Shown piece by piece: positions 23,421-34,519 of a stretch of 64,000 nt of DNA; within the stretch, counting starts at the first letter, position 1; every line of letters begins with the position of its first letter. Location of the stretch: assembly GCF_022965805.1 (NCBI RefSeq), contig NC_133104.1:23618069-23682068 (forward strand). The letters run 5' to 3'. The translations under genes and the position numbers were made by a program. The notes beneath the pieces are model-generated. The model was not told the origin of the DNA, searched no databases, and was given only the letters and a program-made list of their open reading frames with translations. The DNA comes from Primulina eburnea. Lineage: Eukaryota; Streptophyta; Magnoliopsida; Lamiales; Gesneriaceae.

Positions 23421-25094
23421 CTCGTCGTGTGAGGTATGCTTGTCCCGTTTCTTTCTTGTTTATACATTGAGGACAATGCATATTTTAAGTTTGGGGGGGT
23501 GATTTGATTGTTTTGAGTTGAGTTGTTTATTTGATGATGCTTTAGTAGTTTAAGTTATTCATGCTTTAGTAGTTTAATTTAGTCGTTAAATTTTTTTTGG
23601 ATTGTGGAATTAAAGTAATAACCAAACAATGATGAGATTTGACCCGAAATTCATGTTGTTCCATGATTACGAATCCGAATGCATGCCATCTTTACTTAAC
23701 CGTTTACACATTAACTCACGAGTGCTATGATCGTTGATACATCCGATGTCAAGATATGTTTCATGTGGTTTGAGATTTGAATTGTATGAATGGACTGCAA
23801 AACCTGCATGTTGATTACTTGTTGCTGAGTTACATGATCACTAACACAAAAATGATTCAAGCATTTGTTGATTTATGTTGGGCCTGTTTTTCTTGAATAA
23901 ATTGTCAATTGTTAGCCCTTTGAGCCTGAATGAGAATGAGATGTGTGATTTGTTCTGTTTGAATACCCGAAAACATGATATGTCTGTGTTTGTTGATTGG
24001 TAGATTGAAAGTAGTCTAGAACTTGGTTTGGCACTCTTCGAGACGAGATACGGGTATTGTGTGACTTAGGGATGATTTAGGCGATTTTTGGAACGTTTGA
24101 GCCTTTAAAGCCTACCCATAACATCATATTATGCCCTAGTGTCCCATGTTTGAGCTTAATGAAAATCGGATGGAGTGTGCCAAGGCACACAAAAGCCCCC
24201 ATTCATATCAATTCTAAACTCCTACGTCAACTACCAACTTTTGAGCATATACACTAGTACCTACCGAAAACTGAGAGAAAACGAACATGTGTATCACGAC
24301 AAAAGTTCTTCTCCCTTGTTTGCGTATAAGAAGATCATCGATCAAAGAAAAAAATGAAAAAGGAGAAAGAAAAGTTGAATAAAGAGTATGACATGTGATG
24401 TGAAAAAAAGAGAGGACAAAATGGTGAAAATTTTGTGGCAATGCAAGTAGAAGTGAAACTAAAGGAAAAAGGAGGCGCATATTGAAAAATAAATTGGGTT
24501 GTTTTCTTTCACTTTTGATTCCCTACCTTATTTTGTAGCCATTAGCCGTAGCCTAACGTTATAAGCTTAAAAGATCTATTAACCGAGTCAAACATACCCA
24601 ATATACTAGTGAAGAAGCGTTGCAAAAGTTAAGCCTATGGACACTTGAAAAATGCCGTCGATAGACATAGAATTTGATTGTGCGCATGTGCGCATCTCAT
24701 GATATTGGATTTTATTTGGTTGATTATTATATTACCACTTTGTTTAGCCAAATGTTATCCTATAAGTCCGGTTGATTTGCGAAGGTAAATGTGTGTCTCA
24801 ATAATTTTGCTAATTACATATGTGTCGAGGAGTCTAAAATTTTATGGGATGAAAAGTTATGAATTTATCTTGGCATCTGGAGTGGGTAAACGAGAATAGC
24901 AGAACACACACGCACATGAACTGTGAGTAATGTGGCATATGTTCGATTCAATATCATTGAAATTGTAATCTCTGAGGCTAGTGGTTATCCTTTTACTCCA
25001 CAATTCTTGTTCGTTCAGTTATTTTCTTTAGGTTATGTTGAGTCTAGTCTAGTTAATGCTTTCATTTTGTTTTGCTCAAGACTAGCAAAAGTTT
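23421..25094 (+). other. Non-coding 3' interior of E
   Basis: AT-rich with no credible ORF. A purine-rich word (AAGTTTGGGGGGG, 23487-23499) nearly repeats the true polypurine tract 1.6 kb further on. Long non-coding stretches before the 3' LTR are usual in Athila elements. Confidence 0.8.
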
Positions 25095-25109
25095 AAGTTT
25101 GGGGGGATT
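25095..25109 (+). other. Polypurine tract of E
   Basis: AAGTTTGGGGGGATT directly precedes the TG of the 3' LTR at 25110. Confidence 0.85.
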
Positions 25110-26459
25110 TGATAAGTGCATTTTATGCACTTAAATTATTTCTTATACTTCATACAGATTGTTAGTCTCTTTGGACGGAATTACGCGTTTTCTGTTGTTT
25201 CGGCGTGATTGCAGGAGTTTAGGTACGGCTACGACATGGGCGTGCAAAAGAACTAAAAAGGCGTTTAGTACAAGAAATGTGAGCCAAGGACAGTGTGCCC
25301 CGCGCACATGCGCGACTTATCCCCGCACACATGCGCGAAAATTACAGAGAGGTCGGCGCATATGCGCCACTCAAGGCGCGCATATGCGCGAGGGACGAGA
25401 GTTGAGACCAGAGGCCACCGCGCATATGCGCCGGATTGGTGCGCGCATATGCGCGCAGGAAGAATTCCCGAGATAGACATTGGCGCGCATATATGCGCGC
25501 GGCGCGAACCTTAAGAATAAAATAGGTCTAGGCGTGATTTTTTAGGGGTTCCGCATTCTTTACACAGCCGTCACACCACTCGAGAGAAAGGAGAAAAAGT
25601 GAGAGCGCACGGAGCACGGGACGCGAAGAACGGAGATAGAAGACGTTGAATCCGGACACGGAGAAGCACTTTCATCTCTCGCCAACACGTTCTTAATTCA
25701 GTTTCTTACTTTTACGTTTTTAATGAATACAAACAGGTTTTGTAGTGACTTAAATTCGAGCATGAACTAATTTTATTTTCTGGAGATTGATGTAGTCGTG
25801 GTTGAACTTATGTTAATGACGATTTGAATTTTCATTGAGTTATTTCATCGTGTCTATTTGTGATTTCTTGTTTTAAATTATTTTGAATTACTGGCCATAA
25901 TTCGATGGATTACATAATTGAAATCTAACACTCGACAGAGGGGATTGAAATTAAGACAGAAGAAATCACATCGTTAGATATTTATAACATGCAAAAGACG
26001 TATAACTCTGACGAATCCATAAAAGAACCTTGTTTACATTTATTACGTGTTACGTGATTTTGAATAGACATATTAAAATCAGTAATAGGTAGTACATTTC
26101 TATTTATCACTCGACAGAAGGAATAGAAAATATTGTGAGTTCTTGGTTAATACACATGGTGCAAATTTAATTAAATGTTAGTCAACGTTAATTTAGCATA
26201 GGGGAGACTCGATGAAATCATATCTCTAGATTTATTTCCTCAGTGAATTTTCTGCTGCGTGCTAGAATTACATGAATTGTTATTTTATTTGGATTGATTT
26301 TAAACCAACTATTTGATTTGTTTAAATAAAGTTGAGCTATGTCAATTATGGTAATTAATATACAGTTTTAAATATTTACTCTTCGTGGGATCGATATATG
26401 TACTCTAACCAGTACTAAAACTTGACACCGTATACTTGCGGTAGTGAAAACACGCTACA
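25110..26459 (+). mobile_element. 3' LTR of E, 1350 bp
   Basis: Matches the 5' LTR with scattered changes and a ~23-bp difference in the palindrome array, and ends ACACGCTACA before the TAGAT duplication. The array is at 25301-25507. Confidence 0.93.
25301..25507 (+). repeat. Palindrome array in E 3' LTR
   Basis: Copies start at 25301, 25324, 25355, 25377, 25419, 25442 and 25484, spaced 23, 31, 22, 42, 23 and 42. This is the D series (23-31-23-42-23-42) to within one base. The last copy has an extra TA (CATATATG). Confidence 0.92.
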
Positions 26460-26464
26460 TAGAT

Positions 26465-26680
26465 CATACAGTGTTTACAAACGAGTTTCAACATCGAATT
26501 ACGATTCATTTGTATTAAAGTATAATCAAGGTCTTTATATATGTCTGATAATATGGGTATACAGATAAAGAAATAACAAACTATGAAATAATGAATTATA
26601 TTAAAATAAAGATAGTTATTTGCAATTAAGTCAATAAAATCCCTTGTCAACAGTTGACTTGCAGGGCATCTATTCTAACA
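26465..26680 (-). mobile_element. Old repeat L, right end
   Basis: Second part of L, ending 'tctattctaaca' at 26680, which reads TGTTAGAATAGATGCCC on the minus strand, an LTR-like 5' end. No polypurine tract follows. The adjacent AACAA (26681-26685) may be its target duplication; the mate lies out of reach. Confidence 0.5.
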
Positions 26681-26689
26681 AACAAGATT

Positions 26690-27187
26690 ATGCACAAAAT
26701 CAGCACCGTGCCGCCGCTTACCGCCACAACGAGCTCGCCGGAGATGAAGGAATCATACGCCGATAAGTGCGAGATAGATGAAAATAAAAGGTATGTTCTC
26801 GACTTGAATGTCAGGGTTTCTATCTCGGCACTGAAGATGGAGGAATATTTGTTGGGGCTCAGTTCCTGCAGTACCACCATCGGGTTTTCTTTCGGTCCCG
26901 CCGTGATCGATGGCGGGGCTTTTAAGGTCAACCCTAAAAATTACCATGATGAAAAGGCAGAGAAAAGTTTAACGCTTCTCATTGAAGTAGCGAAGTTGGT
27001 GTTTGGAGAGGTTGAGGTAGACAACACGAAGAAAAATGAAGTGGCGGCACCTAAGCCGGGGGACATGAGGTTGCGATGGAGGAGCGCTCGGTTGGAGGAG
27101 GCGGCTCCGTTGTCCACAATGTTGCGAACGAAGCGAGGGAGGACTCAAGTTCTGGGGCTTTATAACCGTTTACAGGATATTTTGTAA
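26690..27187 (+). CDS. Hypothetical 165-codon ORF, host-like
   Basis: I do not recognise the protein. ATG at 26690 gives MHKISTVPPL and the ORF stays open to TAA at 27187. The upstream 12 codons open in this frame lie in repeat L and are not part of it. The composition is that of a soluble protein: an N-terminal Thr/Ser/Pro stretch, a central hydrophobic part (YLLGLSSCSTTIGFSFGPAV), and a C-terminal part rich in Arg/Lys (RLRWRSARLEE, LRTKRGRTQVL) that could be a nuclear signal. No signal peptide or membrane span is seen. GC content is higher than in its surroundings, as for plant coding DNA. L ends 9 bp before the ATG, so the true 5' exon(s) may have been cut off. Possibly the last exon of a damaged gene. 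Confidence 0.45.
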   Translation: MHKISTVPPLTATTSSPEMKESYADKCEIDENKRYVLDLNVRVSISALKMEEYLLGLSSCSTTIGFSFGPAVIDGGAFKVNPKNYHDEKAEKSLTLLIEVAKLVFGEVEVDNTKKNEVAAPKPGDMRLRWRSARLEEAAPLSTMLRTKRGRTQVLGLYNRLQDIL

Positions 27188-27848
27188 AAGGTTAATAAAA
27201 TAAGGTAAAAAAAAGATTTAGCAATTTTTTTTTTAAAAGTAAGTGACGCCTATTTAATAGGCGTGACTTGCTGAAGTTTTTATAATTGTTGGATGCTTGT
27301 GGTAAATACCTTTGTCATGTGAATGATTGACAACCCCTACACTCAATAACGCATGCATCTTTCTTTTCTTTTACAAAGAAGACGATAAAAAAAATTTGAA
27401 TTAAAATTTGCGTGTTAAAGTGATGTGATGTATCACTGATCAGTATTAACATTGTGTGTGTTTTAATTTAAAATTTGCTTATATATGTTTGCCCTCGTTT
27501 CAAATATATTATTCTTGTGCTTTTATCATTCTTCATTTCTCTGCATTTAAATATATCGTTATTGTTCATTCCTGTAGATTTTCGTTCGATGTTTGATCAA
27601 GTAATTGCAGCACATGAGGTCTGTATGTTTTAAATTAATGTTATCCTTCAATTTTTTATTAAAATCGTTAATTTAGTTATTGTGATTATATATTTGCAGA
27701 TAAAATTTTGATTTTGAACTTCTATTTGACGTAAGCGTTGATATAAATTAATTTACTTAACTATTCAAATATAAATTATGAATTTATTATAATCTTACGT
27801 TTTGAGTTTATGATTAAAATACTTAATTATGTTTATATGTATTATTAG
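27188..27848. other. AT-rich spacer with one hairpin
   Basis: No gene is seen. The first 80 bp (T/A-rich, 'aaaataaggtaaaaaa') and the hairpin at 27239-27269 (GACGCCTATT with AATAGGCGT) match, in inverted order, the region 36963-37165 on the other side of element G. The rest is plain AT-rich DNA up to the G insertion. Confidence 0.7.
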
Positions 27849-29915
27849 TGTAACGCCCAGACGTTCGTATGCATATGATGTATGTAAGGTAATAATTATG
27901 ATTAAGTATGGTCATTACTCTTTTTATGGTTTATTATGATGATCGTTTGGGGATATGTGATGTAATGGTGATGGTTTATGGCTTCAAGTTATGATATGAA
28001 TGGTATTGAATGATATAGAATGAAACAGTGAATGTATGGGTAGAATAGAAAGTTAATCTTTAGCTAAGTAGGTAATGGAAGTGCTAAAACGACATGAAAA
28101 TGAGGAAGTAGTTGTGGTTTTTAGCATAATGTTTTGTATATTGATCCAAATGATGTGTGGCCACTTCCATTAGAAAGCTAAGATATAATGCTATAACTTT
28201 CTTGTTTTGAGTTTTGTTCAAATCATTGTGGAAGACAAGCCAAAAGCGCCCCGAAGTTTGTCGTGTGTGTCGTCGTTCCTCCAGTGACACATGTTGGGAG
28301 ATTGAGCATAACTCTTTACTCAGACCTTCAAATGACATGCGGCGAATTGGAGATGCAAGCCAAGACATAGAGCTACAATTTTCCTATTTACCATTTTTCC
28401 AAATTTTGACGGGAAGAAGCGTTTCGGAAACGAACTTTGACGAGGTTGTACGCAGAGCGCACGTCGGGACAGCAGGTGCCGCGCTAGGGCGGTAAAGTTT
28501 GAGCGCCCCAGCGCCCCTGGCACTGAAATTTTGGGTTTCGGACAGTAAGTTCCGCGCTAGCGCGGTAAAACTTGACCGCCCCAGCTCCCTGTTCAGTGGA
28601 AAAGCGTGTTTTGGGTGAATTAAGGTATAAAATCTGTTGAGACACAACTTTTCCTCATTTCTCTTCTTTTCTTTCTCTTCTCCAACAATTCCAAGCTAGG
28701 GTTTTTCATGTTCTTCTTATCCTTTATTTCAATCAAGCAATTAATCTTCAATCCGGAGTTGGAACTTCATCTTTTTAGTGAAAGGGACAAAGGTAAGTGG
28801 TTTTTCTTCTTGTTCTTGAGTTATTGAAGATGGTGGAGTTAGGAAATGATAGTTGTTATAGATGTGTTGGGTTAAATGGTCATGTAATGTTATTATTTGG
28901 GTGTTGATGGTTATTTATTGGGTTTATTGTTGTAGGATCACCATCAAGGTATAGGAAATCAAGTGCTCCAAGTGTTGTAAGTGGAATCATTTCTTCAATA
29001 CATCACATGATCCTATATGTATGTGTTTTGACGATTTTATGATGTTAACTCCTTTCAAATTTCATTCATGATATATATATATATGTAAATATGTATATAT
29101 GGTAGTGCAATTATATGCATTTTTTAATGAAAGGAGTTAAACTTTAAATGATGCCTCAAAGATGTTTGATAAAATGCTTGAATTAAGTTTTATATGATTG
29201 AATGATTAGATTGATAGTGATAGTAGCGGTGTTGCCTCTGGCAATTCTAATTCCGTAATGTAATTGGCCAATTAACGATGAAAACATGTGTTTTCTTATA
29301 AGATGCATTATCTGCAGAGGTACATGTCCCTCCTATAAGATTCGTTTTTACGAAGAGGGTTAGTAATGAATGAACTAACTTATAAGAACTATCAATTAAT
29401 GATGATTCGACGTTTACGAAATGAGATGGATAATGTTTTCAAGAAAATGAAGTTGAGGCTCCCATTTTATGTTTTGCAATAAAATGATATATATGTACCT
29501 TGTTAGTATTGATTCCATTTACTGAGTTATATACTCATTCCAATTATGTTCATGTGATGCAGGCGCAGGTAAGAAAGACTGATCATCCCTGAGTTGTCGA
29601 AGCGAGAGAAAGAAATATGCCAAACTTTGGAGATATCAAATGGATGTTATTTTTGTTATGTCAAGATTTTGGCTATTTTGGAAAACATTGAAAATGTTGT
29701 TTTGCGCTTTGGTTTTGGCAAGATGTGTAGATACTTACTTAATGGTATCTGCTGAATATGAAAATCTTTTGCATGTGTTTTATGTGTTGTTTGAGACAGG
29801 TGGCATGTCTTATTTACGGGGAGATGCTGCCCAAATTTTTAAAATTACACATTTTCTCCAAATTTATATTTTAAAGCTTCCGCACTAATTATGCATTTTA
29901 TTCACGAGTGTTACA
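27849..29915 (+). mobile_element. 5' LTR of G, 2067 bp
   Basis: Begins TGTAACGCCCAGACG and ends GAGTGTTACA before the primer site. It holds the palindrome array (28479-28588) and a TATAAAA box at 28626-28632, 38 bp downstream of the array. Compared with the 3' LTR it lacks ~50 bp near 29395 and has an extra segment near 29050. Short ORFs in it (28084-28647, 29640-29888) are not called. Confidence 0.94.
28479..28588 (+). repeat. Palindrome array (CCGCGCTAGCGCGG type) in G 5' LTR
   Basis: Four 14-bp sites: CCGCGCTAGGGCGG (28479), AGCGCCCCAGCGCC (28502), CCGCGCTAGCGCGG (28552) and ACCGCCCCAGCTCC (28575). Spacings are 23, 50 and 23, a 73-bp unit. The third is a perfect palindrome. Confidence 0.88.
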
Positions 29916-29920
29916 TTTAG

Positions 29921-29932
29921 TGGTATCAGAGC
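29921..29932 (+). other. Primer binding site of G
   Basis: TGGTATCAGAGC, 5 bp after the LTR end; initiator methionine tRNA type. Confidence 0.93.
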
Positions 29933-30092
29933 CGAGATTTTCGGACCAATGATTTGGCATATGACTTCCTCTGCTGTCGACAATTCGGTATGTATGTACC
30001 TGCATCATTTGATATAATATGGATGTGTAGCCTTAATAAGTATGATATGTTATGTATGGAAATGGTTTTAAACTAATATGTATCATAGGATC

Positions 30093-31575
30093 ATGCCGCC
30101 TAAGCGTAAAGCATCAGAAGGGGAAGATAGTTCATCATCTAGAGTGGTTGGCGAATTTAGTAAGTTAATGAAAGAACAGGCCAAGGTACATGGCGAGAAA
30201 ATTCAGCAGCTCTTACAAATGCAGAATGCAGGGCGAGGGAGAGAGAGAGAGAGAGAGAGCAAGTGAGACCCGAGCCCGGTAATGAAGGCGCATACGAAAG
30301 ATTTCGTAAGATGAAGCCACCAGAATTTGATGGTAGCACTGATCCCATGGTCGTCTTGGAATGGGTCAAAGCTGTGGAGGCTATATATGATTACCTTCAG
30401 TTTCAAGATATAGATCGAGTCAGCTGTGCCATTTTTCTACTGACCAAGACGGCGAGGACTTGGTGGGACGCCACCAAGATATAAGTTAATGTCTCGGCAC
30501 TCAAGTGGCAGGAGTTTAAAGATTTATTCTACGATAAATATTTTCCTCGAGATGTTCAAAGTCAGAAAGTGAAGGAATTTCTAGAACTGAAGCAAGGAAA
30601 TATGTCAATGCAAGAGTATATTCTCAAATTCGAAGAGGGGTGTCAGTTTGCCCCATATCTGGCCAGCAATGACATCGAAAAAGGCGAGAATTTCCTTAGA
30701 GGTGTCCGGGCTGAAATTAAAAGAGACGTTCAAATGTCTAAAGCTGCTTCATATAAAGAGATTATTGAAAAAGCAAGGATGGCAGAGCAGGACGAGAAGA
30801 AATTTGAAAGAGAAAGATAGTTGAAGCGCCAAGATTTTTCTACTAAAGGCCAAGGATCCGGACGGAAAGATAAGGGCAAGTTCAGAGGCAAAGAAAAAGA
30901 GGAACATCGACCCAAAGCTCCTATGCCACCGCCTACATATGATCGACCTGTATGTCCCAAATGTGGCAAAATTCATACAGGTGGGTGCTTGGTTGGAAGT
31001 AATCGATGCTTTCGTTGTGGAGGTGTTGGACATGTTATCAAAAATTGTCCAGTGAAGGGTGAGAAAGGGAAGGATAGGGTTCAAGGCAGAATCTTCACAA
31101 TGACTAAAGAAGGTGCAAATCCTGGTTCTTCTGTTATATCAGCTACTATCTTAATTTCAGGCAAGGCCGCTATTAGATTGATTGACACTGGTGCTACGCA
31201 TTCCTTTATGTCTGAAATTTTCTTGCGCTCTTTGAATGTTGTTTCATCTTTTGAACCCCTCCACTATAGTATTTTGTTTCCATCGGGAGACGATTTATGG
31301 CCTTCCAGTATTCTGATCTTATTATTATTCCCATGGTGGCGTTTAATGTTATTTTGGGAATGGACTGGCTATCGTCATATCGTGCCGTTATTTACTGCGT
31401 GGCTAAAACAGTGCGATTTCGTGCAGAAGATGATGATAACGGGATTTTCCATAGTTCAGGTATTTCGCTTGACACTTCTAATATTTCTTGTCTCAAAGCT
31501 CATGAAATGTTATCAAAGGGGTGTCAGGGGTTTTTAGCTGCTGTGATAGATGTGAATACAGAGATGAAGATATAG
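30093..31575 (+). pseudogene. Gag and protease of G, broken
   Basis: ATG 30093 opens MPPKRKASEGED. A GA microsatellite (about 30239-30259) shifts the frame and leads to a stop at 30266; the Gag body continues at 30263-30484 (MKPPEFDGSTDP) to a TAA, then 30569-30820 to a TAG, then 30821 onward with a zinc knuckle (CFRCGGVGHVIKNC) and protease [10 protein letters not shown]. Another shift near 31300 moves the protease end ([18 protein letters not shown]) to the frame 31297-31575. In family terms the protein makes the particle and matures it; this copy has at least two frameshifts and three stops. Confidence 0.9.
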
Positions 31576-32916
31576 TTGAATGAGATTGAGGTAGTTCGGG
31601 ATTTTCCTGATGTAATTGCAGATGATGTGCCTGGATTGCCACCTGACCGTGAAGTTGAGTTTGTGATTGACGTGGTTCCAGGTACTGCTCCGATTTCGAA
31701 AGCTCCTTACCGAATGGCCCCGACTGAAATGAAGGAGCTGAAGAATCAGTTGTAGGATCTATTAGACAAAGGCTTTATTCGTCCGAGTTCTTCTCCGTGG
31801 GGAGCTCCGGTTTTATTTGTCAAAAAGAAAGATGGATCTTTGCGGTTGTGCATTGATTACAGAGATATCAACAAAGTCACGATCAAGAATAAATATCCAT
31901 TGCCGAGGATTGACGATCTCTTTGATCAGCTACAGGGAGAGACAGTGTTTTCAAAGATTGACCTGCGTTCTGGTTATTATCAGCTAAAAGTTAGGGAAGC
32001 CGACGTCCCTAAAACTGCATTCAGAACCAGGTACGACCATTTTGAGTTCTTAGTCATGTCATTTGGGTTGACGAACGCTCCGTCTGTCTTCATGGATCTA
32101 ATGAACCGGGTCTTCAAGCCATATCTAGATAGCTTCGTTATCGTTTTCATTGACGATATCTTGATTTACTCCAAGACTCGGGAACTCCATGCTGAGCATC
32201 TCAGAACTATACTGCAGTATTTAAGGGAAAATCAGTTATACGCAAAGTTGAAAAAGTGTGAATTCTGGTTAGAGCAAGTATCATTTCTAGGCCATATCGT
32301 TTCGAGAGAAGGTATTGCAGTGGATCCTATGAAGATTGAAGCGATTAAGCAATGGCCTATTCCGACGACAGTCTCTGAGGTGCGTAGTTTTCTTTGTTTG
32401 GCAGGTTATTATCGACGTTTTATTGCCAATTTCTCCAAAATAGCCCTGCCCTTAACCAATCTGACGAGGAAAGCGGTAAAGTTTGAGTGGAAAAACGAGT
32501 GCCAAATAGGATTTCAAGTGTTGAAAGACAAGTTGTCATCAGCCCCTATCCTAGCACTTCCGTGTGGTACTAAAGATTTTATTGTATACACTGATGTGTC
32601 AAAGATGGGACTTGGAGCTGTACTGATGCAGCGTGGGAAAGTAATCGCTTATGCTTCTCGTCAGTTGAAGGATTACGAGAAGAATTATCCCACCCACGAT
32701 CTTGAGTTGGCTGCAGTGGTCTTCGCATTGAAAATATGGAGGCATTATCTGTATGGCGAGAAATGTGAAGTTTTCACAGACCACAAGAGCTTGAAATATC
32801 TATTCTCGCAGAAGGAACTTAATATGCGGCAGAGGAGGTGGTTAGAACTTGTTAAAGATTATGATGTGACAATTAGCTACCACCAGGTAAAGCAAACGTT
32901 GTTGCAGATGCTTTGA
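31576..32916 (+). pseudogene. RT and RNase H of G, mostly open
   Basis: After TAG stops at 31573-31575 and 31754-31756, the frame is open from 31840 to 32916. RT motifs are complete ([38 protein letters not shown] near residues 103-106 of that stretch). RNase H has Asp in YTDVSKMG (usually TDAS), Glu in HDLELAAV and Asp in FTDHKSL. A one-base loss near 32885 changes the frame just before the VADALSRK word. The RT core may be chemically intact. Confidence 0.92.
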
Positions 32917-34480
32917 GCCGCAAGTCAGTTTTTTCTTTGAGCTCATTGATCCAGAAGCCGTTATTATTGGATCTTCAGAGGAGTGAGATCGCTATGGTAG
33001 AGCAAGGGACCATAGCTAGACTTTCATATTTGGTTATTCGACCTACGTTGACAGATAGGATACGGCGGGAGCAACCTAATGACAATTAGTTGATGAAATT
33101 GCGGTCCAAATCCGATGAGAAAAGAAATACAGAGTTTGTGATGAACACTGATTATTTTTTAACGTTTAGAGGTCGGATATGTGTTCCCAGTGGTGATGAT
33201 ATTCGACGAGATTTTTTGACAGAAGCTCATACTGCGCCGTACTCGATACATCCAGGTAGCACCAAGATGTATCAGGATCTCCGACGTCTATACTGGTGGC
33301 CAAGTATGAAAAGTGATATTGCAAAGTTTATATCCGAATGTCTAACATGTCAGCCGGTAAAGATTGAGCATTAAAGACCTGCTGGAACTTTGCAATCCCT
33401 CCCAATACCTCAGTGGAAGTGGGAGCACATCACTACGGACTTAGTAACGGGACTTCCGAGAACACCAAAAGGTTACAACTCCATTTGGGTGATTGTTGAT
33501 AGGTTAACCAAAATCTGCTCATTTTCTTCCAGTCAAGACAACGTTTACAATGAACCAGTATGCTGAAGTCTATGTAGCTGAGATTGTGAGACTTCATGGT
33601 ATTCCTGTGTCAATTGTATTTGATCATGACCCAAGGTTTACTTCTGATTTCTGGAAGATCTTGCACAGAGCCTTGGGCACCAGGTTGGCTTTTAGCACAA
33701 CTTATCATCCTCAGAGTGACGGGCAGTCAGAGAGGGTGATTCAGATTCTTGAAGATATGCTACGAGCCTGCACGATTGACTTTCCTGGTAGCTGGGATTC
33801 TAAATTGCCACTTGCGGAATTTACATATAACAATAGCTATCAAGCGACGATTGGCATGGCACCATACGAGGCATTGTACGGCAGGAAATGTAGGTCATCA
33901 TTGAACTGGGATGACGTAGGTGAAAGAAAGATGTTAGGACCAGAATTGGTCCAACAGACAACTGATGTGATAACTTTAATCCAGGATAGAATGAAGACGG
34001 CCCAAACCAGACAGAAAAGTTATGCTGATAACCGAAGAAGGCCTTTGGAGTTTGAAGTTGGAGATCATGTATTTGTCAAAATTGCTCCTCTCAAAGGCGT
34101 TATGAGATTTGGCAGTAAAGGAAATCTGAGCCCAAGATTTATCGGCTCATTTGAAATTTGGGATAGGATTGGAGAAAGAGCATATCGTCTAGCCTTATCG
34201 CCAGACTTGGATAGAGTCCACAATGTATTTCACGTCTCAATGCTCAGGAAGTATATCTCGAACCCTTCCCATGTTCTCAGACATGAAGCGTTGGATCTGA
34301 TGCCGAACTTGACTTATCAAGAAGTACCAATCCAGGTTTTAGATCGCAAGGTTAAAGTACTAAGGAATAAGGAGATCGGCATTATCAAGATTCTTTAGCG
34401 TAATCAGTTGGTTGAAGAAGCAACGTGGGAACCAGTGGAGGAAACGAAGCAGCGATATCCTGAGTTATTTGCACAGTAAT
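32917..34480 (+). pseudogene. Integrase of G with chromodomain-like tail, broken
   Basis: The zinc finger is complete (H in TEAHTAPYSIH, C in ECLTCQ) in the frame 33090-33374, which ends at a TAA; another stop precedes it at about 33088. The core begins with [10 protein letters not shown] (Asp kept), shifts frame near 33515, then runs open 33550-34398 with Asp in VFDHDPRFTS and Glu in GQSERV. The C-terminal part ([21 protein letters not shown]) and the tail RNQLVEEATWEPVEE are complete apart from a TAG at 34396. The tail resembles chromodomains that tether chromovirus integrases to chromatin. Confidence 0.9.
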
Positions 34481-34483
34481 GGC

Positions 34484-34519
34484 AATTTCGAGGACGAAAT
34501 TTCATAAGGAGGGGAGAAT
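34484..34519 (+). other. Pre-PPT hairpin and polypurine tract of G
   Basis: AATTTCG-AGGA-CGAAATT (34484-34501) is a perfect hairpin whose arms differ from those of A, D and F while the loop is the same. The purine tract AAGGAGGGGAGAA (34506-34518) follows and the LTR starts at 34520. Confidence 0.85.

Larger units (their letters stand above)
18822..26459 (+). mobile_element. Element E: complete, deleted Athila-like Ty3/gypsy element, TSD TAGAT
   Basis: LTRs 18822-20154 and 25110-26459 flank an interior with a tRNA-Asp type primer site, Gag, an RNase H tail, integrase, a broken downstream ORF, a long non-coding stretch and a polypurine tract. TAGAT is duplicated at 18817-18821 and 26460-26464. 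The primer site, the integrase type and the long region after integrase mark the Athila branch. Protease, RT and much of Gag are missing through one internal deletion. LTR similarity is high, so the insertion is fairly young. Confidence 0.93.
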
